Of a DNA stretch of 56,172 bases, positions 44,086-51,693 are shown piece after piece. The stretch comes from Gemmatimonadota bacterium (GTDB lineage Bacteria > Latescibacterota > UBA2968 > UBA8231), in contig JABHDC010000208.1 of NCBI GenBank assembly GCA_018673255.1, forward strand, positions 1 to 56,172, given 5' to 3'. The stretch's first letter is position 1. The number at the start of each line of letters is the position of its first letter. The notes under the pieces were generated by a model that was given only the letters and a program-made list of their open reading frames with translations, made no database searches and was not told where the DNA came from. The position numbers and the translations under genes were made by a program.

Positions 44086-44559
44086 TCAGCTGATCGCGCT
44101 TGTGAGCAGCCCTGCCGCCAACAACGAGCAGACCGTCCGGCAGTGGTTCCACCATGTCCACTCGCGCTGATAGGTCTGCCAGTAAGCGTCGGCCTCACTG
44201 GTACCTGTCTCGAGCCCGTCCAGGTGATCATTTCGTGGCACATTGAAGGCAATCGTGACCCCGAAGGTGCCGACGAGATAGAGCAGACACCCGGCGATCA
44301 ACTGCGGCCCCCCATCGATGATTCCCAGCAGGGCGCCAATGACCAGCAGTCCACACAGCGCCGCGGTACCGAGGAATCCCGCCATGAAGGAAGTGTTGAT
44401 GACCGTCACATTGATGGCCTTCATCACTTCCATACCTGCTGCGGTTGGCACCTGACCCAGGGCCCGCATGACGAAGGACGAAAACGTCAGGAACACACCC
44501 GCCATCAGACCGCTGCCGATCGCTGCCACCGGGATGGCAATACTCGTGACGAATTCCAT
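44086..44559 (-). CDS. DUF1772 (anthrone oxygenase-like) membrane protein
   Basis: A 157-residue protein with four hydrophobic segments. The pattern GSGLMAGVFLTFSSFVMRALGQVPTAAGMEVMKAIN followed by FNVPRNDHLDGL and WTWWNHCRTVCSLLAAGLL is the DUF1772 signature (N-x-P-x-N-x2-L and W-x2-W-N). Fungal relatives act on anthrones; bacterial ones commonly sit beside NmrA-like and AraC genes, as here. AGGAG lies seven bases before the ATG. It is the gene after the NmrA-like one on the same strand, with a hairpin between them. Confidence 0.85.
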   Translation of the reverse strand: MEFVTSIAIPVAAIGSGLMAGVFLTFSSFVMRALGQVPTAAGMEVMKAINVTVINTSFMAGFLGTAALCGLLVIGALLGIIDGGPQLIAGCLLYLVGTFGVTIAFNVPRNDHLDGLETGTSEADAYWQTYQREWTWWNHCRTVCSLLAAGLLTSAIS

Positions 44560-44602
44560 GGTCTACTCCTGTCTCGATGCAGGGGGTGGGTCACCAGAAA
44601 CG

Positions 44603-44631
44603 CGAGCCCGAGGCTGAATGCCCCGGGCTCG
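44603..44631 (-). terminator. hairpin between the NmrA-like and DUF1772 genes
   Basis: CGAGCCCG and CGGGCTCG form a perfect 8-bp stem with a 13-base loop just after the NmrA-like stop. Only a short T-run follows on the minus strand, so it may partly terminate or stabilise the upstream message. Confidence 0.45.
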
Positions 44632-44644
44632 ATGTGTGTGGATC

Positions 44645-45481
44645 TCATGCCCCGGCCGCTGCGACCAGAGCCTCATCCCAGACCCCGGTTGTGGCCGCTT
44701 CACGCGCATAGTCGGTGAAATCCCGCGCCTCTCGTCCCAGGACCTTCCGGACATCCTGCGTGACCACCGAGTTCTCGCTCGTCAGGACCTCGGTGAAGAG
44801 ATACTTCACGAGCCAGATGGTATCCTCCGGCACCTGGAACTCACGCATCATGCCCTCGTAGGCCTCCATCGTGATCGCCGAGAAGATGATATCACGCCCT
44901 GTTGCCGTGGCGATCTCTCGGGTTGCATCAGCGAACGTCAGCTGACGGGGGCCCGTGAGCTCGTATATCTGGCCCGAGTGTTCGTCGCCCAGCAGGCAGG
45001 CCACGACGACGTCGGCGATATCATCGGCATCGATGAAGGGAATCAGCGCCTCTGCACGCGGCAGGGCAACGTGACCGGCAAGAATCGGATCCCGGAAGAA
45101 GCTTTCGCTGAAGTTCTGATGGAACCAGCTGGCCCGGACAATCGTCGAGGCCACGGGCGCCGCGGTGACGACCTCTTCACAGCGCTCAGCCTCCTGCTCT
45201 CCTTTACCCGAGAGCAGGACCAGCTTCTCGACCCCGGCCTGGACGGCGAGTGACGTGAAGTGCTCAATGCTCTGGCGAGCACCGGGGACGGCCAGATCCG
45301 GTTGATAGGTGATATAGACACGGCTCACATCCAGCACGGCCGCTGCCCATGTGTCCGGGCGATCCCAGTCGAAGGCCGGACTGGCGCCTCTCGAGCCGAT
45401 CCGCACCGGCTGCCCCAGACCCGTGAGCTTTTCTGCCACCCGTCGACCCGTCTTGCCCGTTCCGCCCAATATGAGATTCAT
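44645..45481 (-). CDS. NmrA-like NAD(P)-binding protein
   Basis: A 278-residue atypical SDR. The N-terminus MNLILGGTGKTGRRVAEKLTGLGQPVRIGSRG gives the GxxGxxG loop with an Arg at the NADP-binding position. VSRVYITYQPDLAVPGA, KLVLLSGKGEQEAERCEE and STIVRASWFHQNFSESFF are typical of quinone-oxidoreductase-2/NmrA-like proteins. The SDR Tyr-x3-Lys dyad is replaced, so it may be a sensor or a quinone reductase. The protein ends without an extra domain. It leads a likely two-gene unit with the DUF1772 gene, a pair common downstream of AraC-type regulators. Confidence 0.87.
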   Translation of the reverse strand: MNLILGGTGKTGRRVAEKLTGLGQPVRIGSRGASPAFDWDRPDTWAAAVLDVSRVYITYQPDLAVPGARQSIEHFTSLAVQAGVEKLVLLSGKGEQEAERCEEVVTAAPVASTIVRASWFHQNFSESFFRDPILAGHVALPRAEALIPFIDADDIADVVVACLLGDEHSGQIYELTGPRQLTFADATREIATATGRDIIFSAITMEAYEGMMREFQVPEDTIWLVKYLFTEVLTSENSVVTQDVRKVLGREARDFTDYAREAATTGVWDEALVAAAGA

Positions 45482-45883
45482 CTGCGTTTCTCTCTTGTTG
45501 AGATACTGTTGAAGGCGATGCTTCCATCGCGTGCATCCACAAGCTACCTCGAGAGAATTGATCTGAATTGGACAAAACCGTCACGGGTCTGGAATTCTCC
45601 GTGAATCATTCTGGAGTTCCGCCAGAACGGTCGAAGGCGGAGGCCTTACGACCCCCGCCTGCACGAATCCGTCGGTCCCGCAACAGGGCCGACCTGGCGT
45701 CTTATCGCCTTGGTCAGAGCCCCAACGAAGAGGATCTCGGCGAAGGTACGACCGATGGTGCAGCGGATATGGTGTATTAGGGGCATGATCGGGAGAAGGT
45801 GCTGCGTTGGCCCGGTAGGCTGGGTGCGCCCCGCCTGGGTTTGACCGCTTGTCCTCGCCGACGACCATCTGCTGTGATAGCGG
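45482..45883. other. 402-base intergenic region with a degraded gene piece
   Basis: Apart from the promoter region of the NmrA-like gene near 45482-45600, the only recognisable content is the broken NrfJ-like fragment at 45709-45763, listed separately. Between this fragment and the kinase stop the minus strand reads MVVGED and then loses similarity; that piece may be a further trace of the same gene. Confidence 0.6.
45709..45763 (-). pseudogene. remnant of the NrfJ-like lipoprotein gene (3' end)
   Basis: The minus strand reads TIGRTFAEILFVGALTKAIR, nearly the same as the C-terminus of the intact protein at 49458-50129 (TLDRTFAEILFVGALTKTM). About 78% of bases are identical over this stretch. 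The rest of the gene is missing. It lies in the same orientation as the intact gene on the other side of the histidine kinase gene. Confidence 0.75.
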
Positions 45884-48800
45884 TCAGGTAGACTTGACGT
45901 CCCGGAGCCGCACTGTGAACTGGGTGCCCTTGCCCACCTGGCTCTCGACGTCGATGGTGCCGCCGAGGAGTTCTACTGAACGCTTGGCAATGGCCAAACC
46001 CAACCCCGTGCCCTCGGGTGCGCCGGCGCGGCGCGCCCCTACCTGGCGGAACTCGTCGAATACTGTCGACAGATCGCTCTCAGGGATGCCGACACCGGTG
46101 TCAGCGACAGCCAGTTCCTGCCACTGTCCGTCGGCGCACAGGGATACGGTGATACACCCTTCATCGGTGAATTTCAAGGAGTTGCTCAGCAGGTTCATCA
46201 GCACCCGACGCAGCCGATCGGCGTCGGTACACAGAGGTGGCACGTCCGCCACGTGCTTGACCAGTCCGACGCCCGGCTTGGCCAGTGATGACACGGCGCT
46301 GATGCACTCGTCAATGAGATGAGACACGACGACCGGCTTCGGCACGATTTCGATGCGCCCCGCCTCCACCTTCGATAGATCGAGAATGTCGTTGATAAGA
46401 GCCAGCAGGTGGTCGGCGCTGACCTGGATATTCTCGAGATTGCGGTATTGGCGCTCGTCGAGGACGCTGCGGCAGCGGCGCAGCAGGATTCCAGTGTAAC
46501 CGATGATGGCATTCATCGGTGTGCGCAGATCGTGCGACATGCGCGCGAGGAATTCCGACTTGCGTCGCGTGGCTTCCTCCACGTTGCGGTTCGCCACCGC
46601 CAGGGCCGCATTCGTCTCGTGCAGCCGACGGTCACGCCGCACGACTCGCACCGTCTGCCACAGCACCAGCATGACCGCCGTCACCAGCACCGCGAACCAG
46701 GCGATACGTTCGTAGGCGCGGTACACGTGTACTTGCACTGAAGCGGATTCTGAGGCGTTGAGGTCGCGGTCTACAGCACGCACCTGAAAAGTGTAGTCAC
46801 CCGGGGGCAGATGATCGAACGCCACACGACGGTGGCGTGTCGTGCGCCACATCTGCTGGTAACCGGTCAGACGGTAGCGGTACAGCATTTGATCGGGGCG
46901 GGTGCGGAAACTGCCACCGAGAAATTCGAAGGATACCCGTCCCGGCGACGACGACATCTCGACCCTTTCCGCCGGGTCATGGTCTCGCTCTGTCGTCACC
47001 GCGGTGACCGACACCGCGGGCACCACGCGGCGGGGCCGATAGCGCGTCAATCCACCTTCGGTGGCAATCCAGAAGTCACCCTGCCGATCCTGCAGCACCT
47101 GCTGAGTCGCATCGTGAGCAAGGCCATCACGTTCCAGGAGGGTCTGAAAGTCGGTGCCGTCGAAGCGGCTGACGCCGCCGCCGTAGGTGGCGAACCACAG
47201 CTGCCCGTCCCGGTCGCACAGGATGTGGACGGCCTTGTTGTTGCCCAGGCCATCGGCGGTCGTGAAGCGGGTAAAGGTGTCACCATCCAGGCGGCTCACG
47301 CCGCCCCCCTCAGTGCCGGCCCACAGGTTCCCGTCGCGATCGCGGGCCAGGGCCGAGACCCGGCTGCCCGGCAGGCCCTGCGCCGACGTCCAGGTCGTCC
47401 ACCCTGAGGCAGAGAGCCGCGTCAGCGCCCCCTCGCCGGCGCGGCCGCTGGTGCCGTCGGTGCCGAACCAGACCGTGCCGTCCGCATCCGCCAGGATCGC
47501 CTCGACGCCGATGCCGCCCAGGCCATCGGCGGTGGTGTAGGTCCTGAAGCTTGCCCCGTCGTAGCGCGAGACGCCGCGGTAGGTGCCAAACCACAGGTTC
47601 CCCGTGGCGTCCTCGGCCAGACTCTCTACCCAGTCCTGGGTGAGGCCGTCCTCTGTCGAGAAATGCGTCAGCTCGCCGTCCACCTCGCGACGCACCACCC
47701 CATCAAGGGTGGCGAACCAGATCCTGCCACTGCGATCTTCGAGGATCGCCCGCACGTTGGAGGTGACCCCCTTCAACGGGCGGAAGCGCTGCCCGTCGAA
47801 CCAGGCGGCGCCAGCCCACGTCCCCACCCACAGGCGACCCTGACGGTCCTCGGCCAGGCACATCACCTCGTCGGCCGGCAGGCCGTGGGCGGTCGTGAAG
47901 GTGATCAGCTCATCCCCGGTGTAGCGGGTCACGCCGTTGCCGGAGGCATCGCCACCGCCACCACCGAACCACAGATCACCGTCGCGGTCTTCGAGCATCG
48001 ACAGGACCCGCCAGTGCGCCAGGCCGTCGTCGGTGCCGTAGCGGGTGAAGGTCGTTCCATCCCAGCGCGTGACACCGCGCGTCAAGGTGCCGAACCAGAG
48101 GTCGCCGGAGCGATCCAGCAGGATCGAGGTCACTTGATCCTGCCCCAGGCCGTCGCTGCCGACAAGGGGCGTGAGGGTGTGACCATCCCAGTGCCCCACA
48201 CCACGCGGCGTCCCCACCCACACCTCACCGTCGCCGGCCGGCAGGAGAGCCCAGATGGTGTTAGAAACCCGATCGTCGATGGCAGGCAGGTGGGTGAACC
48301 GCGCCCCGTCGCGCCGACTCAGGCCACCGCTGGTGCCCAGCCACAGGGTTCCATCGGCGGCGACGGCCATACTCAGGACATACTCGCCCGGCAAACCGTC
48401 GGCCCAATCGACGCCTGTGAGTCGCTCGCCGTCGTAGCGCATGGCGCCGCCGGTCATCGTGCTGATCCACAGGCCGTCGCCAGCCTCGGTCAGGGCCAGG
48501 ACGGTGTTGTCACCGAGACCATCGGCGGCGGTCCAGTTAGCAAAGGTGTGACCGTCGAAGCGACTGAGCCCGCCACCGCGGAACTTGGAGCGGTAGGTGC
48601 CGGTGCCGAACCACAGGGCCCCGTCGCGATCCTGCACAATGCTCGAGACGATGTTGTGCACCAGGCCGTCGTCGGTGGTCCAGGTGATGATCTCCTCGCC
48701 GTCGTAGCGGCTGACACCACCACCGTCGGTGCCGAGCCACAGGTTGCCCTGTCGGTCCTGGAACACGCAGATCACCGCCGGGTCGGGCAGGCCATCGGCG

Positions 48801-49279
48801 ACGCCGAGAATGTGCCACACTCCCTTGCGGCTGCCGCCCCCGGCTCGCACTCGATGCCCCGGACCAGCTGGCGTGACGCGGCCCGGTGGCATGGGTGCAG
48901 ACACGAGAATCAGACTCGGAGGGTGGCTGCTGCCGAAACGCTGTTCCAGGTCTCGCATGACCGCCTGCAGGCGACCATCGGCCACCATTTCTCGGCGCCT
49001 CTCGACGAAGTCCTGGGTCGAGGCGAACTCGAAACGCCAGCTTGAGCTACTGTCTGTGAGCATCTCGGGACCCGCCACCGCCGCCAACCCGTGGGCCTCG
49101 AGCAAGGGGGCAAGGGTCCGGTCGTAGGCCTCAAGCAGTTCGGTGCGGCGCGATGGAGGCACCGCAAGCGTCAGGCGTGCCACGGCAAGTTCAGCCGCGG
49201 CCGGACAGTCCGGCCAACTGACGACGGTCAGAACGAGGAATACTGCGCACCGGGGCGCACGCAACATGGCGGCAAACAC
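45884..49279 (-). CDS. propeller-type transmembrane histidine kinase
   Basis: An 1131-residue sensor kinase. A signal segment (about 1-28) is followed by a ferredoxin-like region of the NIPSNAP/ABM pattern (about 30-110; LTLAVPPSRRTELLEAYDRTLAPLLEAHG). Then come 14 Reg_prop repeats of the form DGL...V...DR-x-GxLWFGT-xGG-V-SRxDG, enough for two seven-bladed propellers, and a Y_Y_Y domain (YRYRLTGYQQMWR, LPPGDYTFQVRAVD). One membrane helix (WFAVLVTAVMLVLW) leads to HisKA (FLARMSHDLRTPMNAIIGY, phospho-His) and HATPase (DTGVGIPESDL, GTGLGLAIAK). No receiver domain is fused, and no response regulator lies in the window. The GTG start at 49279 or the ATG four codons later are both possible. The large periplasmic part should sense an extracellular, perhaps glycan, signal. 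Confidence 0.92.
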   Translation of the reverse strand: MFAAMLRAPRCAVFLVLTVVSWPDCPAAAELAVARLTLAVPPSRRTELLEAYDRTLAPLLEAHGLAAVAGPEMLTDSSSSWRFEFASTQDFVERRREMVADGRLQAVMRDLEQRFGSSHPPSLILVSAPMPPGRVTPAGPGHRVRAGGGSRKGVWHILGVADGLPDPAVICVFQDRQGNLWLGTDGGGVSRYDGEEIITWTTDDGLVHNIVSSIVQDRDGALWFGTGTYRSKFRGGGLSRFDGHTFANWTAADGLGDNTVLALTEAGDGLWISTMTGGAMRYDGERLTGVDWADGLPGEYVLSMAVAADGTLWLGTSGGLSRRDGARFTHLPAIDDRVSNTIWALLPAGDGEVWVGTPRGVGHWDGHTLTPLVGSDGLGQDQVTSILLDRSGDLWFGTLTRGVTRWDGTTFTRYGTDDGLAHWRVLSMLEDRDGDLWFGGGGGDASGNGVTRYTGDELITFTTAHGLPADEVMCLAEDRQGRLWVGTWAGAAWFDGQRFRPLKGVTSNVRAILEDRSGRIWFATLDGVVRREVDGELTHFSTEDGLTQDWVESLAEDATGNLWFGTYRGVSRYDGASFRTYTTADGLGGIGVEAILADADGTVWFGTDGTSGRAGEGALTRLSASGWTTWTSAQGLPGSRVSALARDRDGNLWAGTEGGGVSRLDGDTFTRFTTADGLGNNKAVHILCDRDGQLWFATYGGGVSRFDGTDFQTLLERDGLAHDATQQVLQDRQGDFWIATEGGLTRYRPRRVVPAVSVTAVTTERDHDPAERVEMSSSPGRVSFEFLGGSFRTRPDQMLYRYRLTGYQQMWRTTRHRRVAFDHLPPGDYTFQVRAVDRDLNASESASVQVHVYRAYERIAWFAVLVTAVMLVLWQTVRVVRRDRRLHETNAALAVANRNVEEATRRKSEFLARMSHDLRTPMNAIIGYTGILLRRCRSVLDERQYRNLENIQVSADHLLALINDILDLSKVEAGRIEIVPKPVVVSHLIDECISAVSSLAKPGVGLVKHVADVPPLCTDADRLRRVLMNLLSNSLKFTDEGCITVSLCADGQWQELAVADTGVGIPESDLSTVFDEFRQVGARRAGAPEGTGLGLAIAKRSVELLGGTIDVESQVGKGTQFTVRLRDVKST

Positions 49280-49457
49280 GACGCGAAAGAGGTGAGGTGG
49301 CTGGGACGCATGGCCCCTATCGGTAGTTTGACCTGCCGTGGGGTCTTTGGCAACGCCGATTGACCGATCCGCCGAACTCTTGACTACTCGACACGCCCCA
49401 CCATGTCAGAAAGAACAGCGAAGCGGGGCATACGACACTCGTGGCGAACACGCCTCG

Positions 49458-50129
49458 TCACATCGTCTTGGTCAGGGCACCGACAAAGAGAATCTCAGCA
49501 AAGGTGCGATCGAGGGTGCTACTGTGGAAATCCTTCATCACCGCCCCGTCCTGCCATCCTACAACATCACCAACACTCAGTTGCGTCTCAGGTGCAGCGA
49601 GCCAAACTGCGGATTCACCGGCATCAGGCGAGGCCATCCAGCTCAGGTCTTCACCCACTGTCACCTTGGCGTAGGTGTAGCCAGCGACATTCATCGTCTC
49701 CGTCACAGTGCCCGTGAATGAGTCCGTTTCCACACCGACAGGTCGGAATTTGTCGATGAAGTAGATCGGGTCGAAGATCCTGTCGAGCGTCTTGCTCTTG
49801 AAGGGCCCCATATTGTCGGCCCCGGCGAGGGACACGGTATCACCGACAGCAGTCTTCGACGTCGGCGACGCCATCCAGATTTCCCCATCCGGTGTGGCAA
49901 CCCGGGCATAGGTGTAGCCCCCGGAGTTCATCGTTTCCAGCACGGTGCCCGCCGGACCACCTTGGCCGCGGGACGCGTTCAGATACGGTTGCTGGACCTC
50001 CGTGTTGCCCTGTCCCTGTTCAGGCATCCCATCGCTGAGATCGGGCTCCGCTTCGCGTCCGCTGCAGGCACAGATCAGAAGACCGATCGTCAGAGTGCTC
50101 CCCTGGAGGAGCCGCCGTCCCCACTTCAT
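49458..50129 (-). CDS. lipoprotein with two NrfJ-like domains
   Basis: A 223-residue lipoprotein (signal GSTLTIGLLICAC). After a Gln/Gly-rich linker, two related domains follow. Domain 1 (about 60-130) reads GTVLETMNSGGYTYARV...WMASP...VGDTVSLAGA...FKSKTLDRIFDPIYF. Domain 2 (about 140-220) reads GTVTETMNVAGYTYAKV...WLAAP...VGDVVGW...MKDFHSSTLDRTFAEILF. The GxVxEtmdaGGYTYv...W-AxP...VGD...M-x-FhSkTLdR-F pattern is that of small OB-like NrfJ/cytochrome-associated periplasmic proteins. Internal duplication with lipidation is uncommon. The gene follows creD on the same strand, about 90 bases away. Its role is unknown. Confidence 0.75.
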   Translation of the reverse strand: MKWGRRLLQGSTLTIGLLICACSGREAEPDLSDGMPEQGQGNTEVQQPYLNASRGQGGPAGTVLETMNSGGYTYARVATPDGEIWMASPTSKTAVGDTVSLAGADNMGPFKSKTLDRIFDPIYFIDKFRPVGVETDSFTGTVTETMNVAGYTYAKVTVGEDLSWMASPDAGESAVWLAAPETQLSVGDVVGWQDGAVMKDFHSSTLDRTFAEILFVGALTKTM

Positions 50130-50218
50130 ATGACCTCTCTTGATTTTCGTAAACGTTGCATCGATGCGACCACCATTGGTCGATATCCATCGGTGTAATG
50201 TAACGCGTTCCGACCACC

Positions 50219-51592
50219 CTACCGGCTGTCAGCATCCTGAGTCGGACCATCGCCGGGCGCTTGATCACCGTACCAGTCGACATTTCGCGTAAGAAACATG
50301 ACCAGGGCCAGGGCGACAAACAGGCCCAGTGCCCCTGCGAGAAGGGCGTAGTCCTGACTGCTCAGCAGGATGTAGAGGAAGCTGTAGAGCAGACCGACGA
50401 CGAGACCCGCGATCCCAGCGCGTGCTGTCGTACCGAGCACGAAGCGGGAATACGAGGCCATGAGGGATACCACCATGGAGCTGGCGACCACGTAAGCGCC
50501 AAGGAAGCCGATATGCTCCGCCAGGGAGAGCTCCAGCAGGTAGAACAGGCACATCGCGGCGCCAAGAAGCAGATACTGCAGGGGATGGATTCGCACACAC
50601 GAAAGCACCTCAAAGAGCCAGAGGGTGGCGAAGGTGAGGACGAGGAAGAGGAACTCATATTTCACACTGCGATGCGCCATGCGGTAGTTGTCGACCATTG
50701 TGACCAGTCGAACGCCGAACAGCGAATCCCCCACGACTTGATCCACCGACTCATCACTACGCCAACGCTGCGGGTAGTTGCGACCGAGAAATGGGACGTG
50801 CCAGCGAGCCGTGAACCCATCGCCCCTGATCTCACGCGCGTCGGGGAGCCACTGACCATCGAACCCGGGGTCTGGCCAATTGGAGGTGATATTGACACTC
50901 GTCTGTTTGCCGTAGGGAGCAAAGAACAATCCCTCGCTGCCATTCAGCTGCAAGTCGAAACTGAATGCGAAATCATCGCCTTTTAGTGCCCCTGTCAGGG
51001 GAACGTGGATCCCCGCCTGGTGGCTGTATCCCTCGCCTACCCCTGGATGGAAATCGATCTCCCGATCGTTCCACGAGATGCTTGCTTTGTTGAGTATGGC
51101 ACCCGCATCCGAGACGCGGAAAGCCAGGAAGGCACGATCCCAGCGCTGAGCGCCCTCGGCTACAGACCACCCCGTGAAGGTGGGTCGTGCAAAGCGACCG
51201 CTGAACTCGAGTTCGGTGCGGAAGACGGGAACCTCGTAGATGCCCCGGTAGCGCTCTTCTCCAATCAGGCTGCCGCTCACGTCCAGCTGGTCCGGCAGAA
51301 AGCTGGCATAACGCGTCACGCGTCGTTCGACCGGGCCGCCATCGCCAACCTCTTCCACCGACACCACGTCGTAGGGCACGACGATCCACGGGCCGATGAG
51401 GACCTGCTTCCCTCCCCATTTCGAGGTCACCTCGCCCACGGCGGCATCTCTGGTTTGCTCCCTGTCGCTGATGACCTCAGCGATCATCAGCGTGGGAATC
51501 TGCAGGATCAGGACGAGGAATCCGAGCAGCAGAACTCTCAGAAACAGGTTTCGACGCGTAGCTGCAACAAGGTCTTCAAAGGGCGTGGAAAT
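50219..51592 (-). CDS. creD: CreD-family inner-membrane protein, probable AUU start
   Basis: The protein would be 457 residues. The N-terminus (FEDLVAATRRNLFLRVLLLGFLVLILQIPTLMIAEVISDREQTRDAAVGEV) has the first membrane segment and amphipathic helix usual for CreD. It is followed by GGKQVLIGPWIVVPY, a large periplasmic beta domain and six C-terminal membrane segments (including HPLQYLLLGAAMCLFYLLELSLAEHIGF). The first ATG in frame is at 51487, which would cut off the conserved membrane segment. Upstream no ATG, GTG or TTG is available; ATT at 51592 stands seven bases after GGAGG within a full GGAGGTGA site. E. coli creD belongs to the CreBC regulon, but its function is poorly known. Confidence 0.83.
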   Translation of the reverse strand: MSTPFEDLVAATRRNLFLRVLLLGFLVLILQIPTLMIAEVISDREQTRDAAVGEVTSKWGGKQVLIGPWIVVPYDVVSVEEVGDGGPVERRVTRYASFLPDQLDVSGSLIGEERYRGIYEVPVFRTELEFSGRFARPTFTGWSVAEGAQRWDRAFLAFRVSDAGAILNKASISWNDREIDFHPGVGEGYSHQAGIHVPLTGALKGDDFAFSFDLQLNGSEGLFFAPYGKQTSVNITSNWPDPGFDGQWLPDAREIRGDGFTARWHVPFLGRNYPQRWRSDESVDQVVGDSLFGVRLVTMVDNYRMAHRSVKYEFLFLVLTFATLWLFEVLSCVRIHPLQYLLLGAAMCLFYLLELSLAEHIGFLGAYVVASSMVVSLMASYSRFVLGTTARAGIAGLVVGLLYSFLYILLSSQDYALLAGALGLFVALALVMFLTRNVDWYGDQAPGDGPTQDADSR

Positions 51593-51693
51593 GGGGTCAC
51601 CTCCGAGTCTTCGATCATGAGTGATCGATGAGTGCGTTCCTGCCGGTCATCATCCACGCGACGCCTGAGTGCCGGACCTGGTTTCGCTGATGT

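Noticed and set aside
47663..49045. A 460-codon open frame on the plus strand opposite the histidine kinase
   Set aside because: The sense frame shows regular propeller repeats; the antisense product is a periodic artefact of those repeats.
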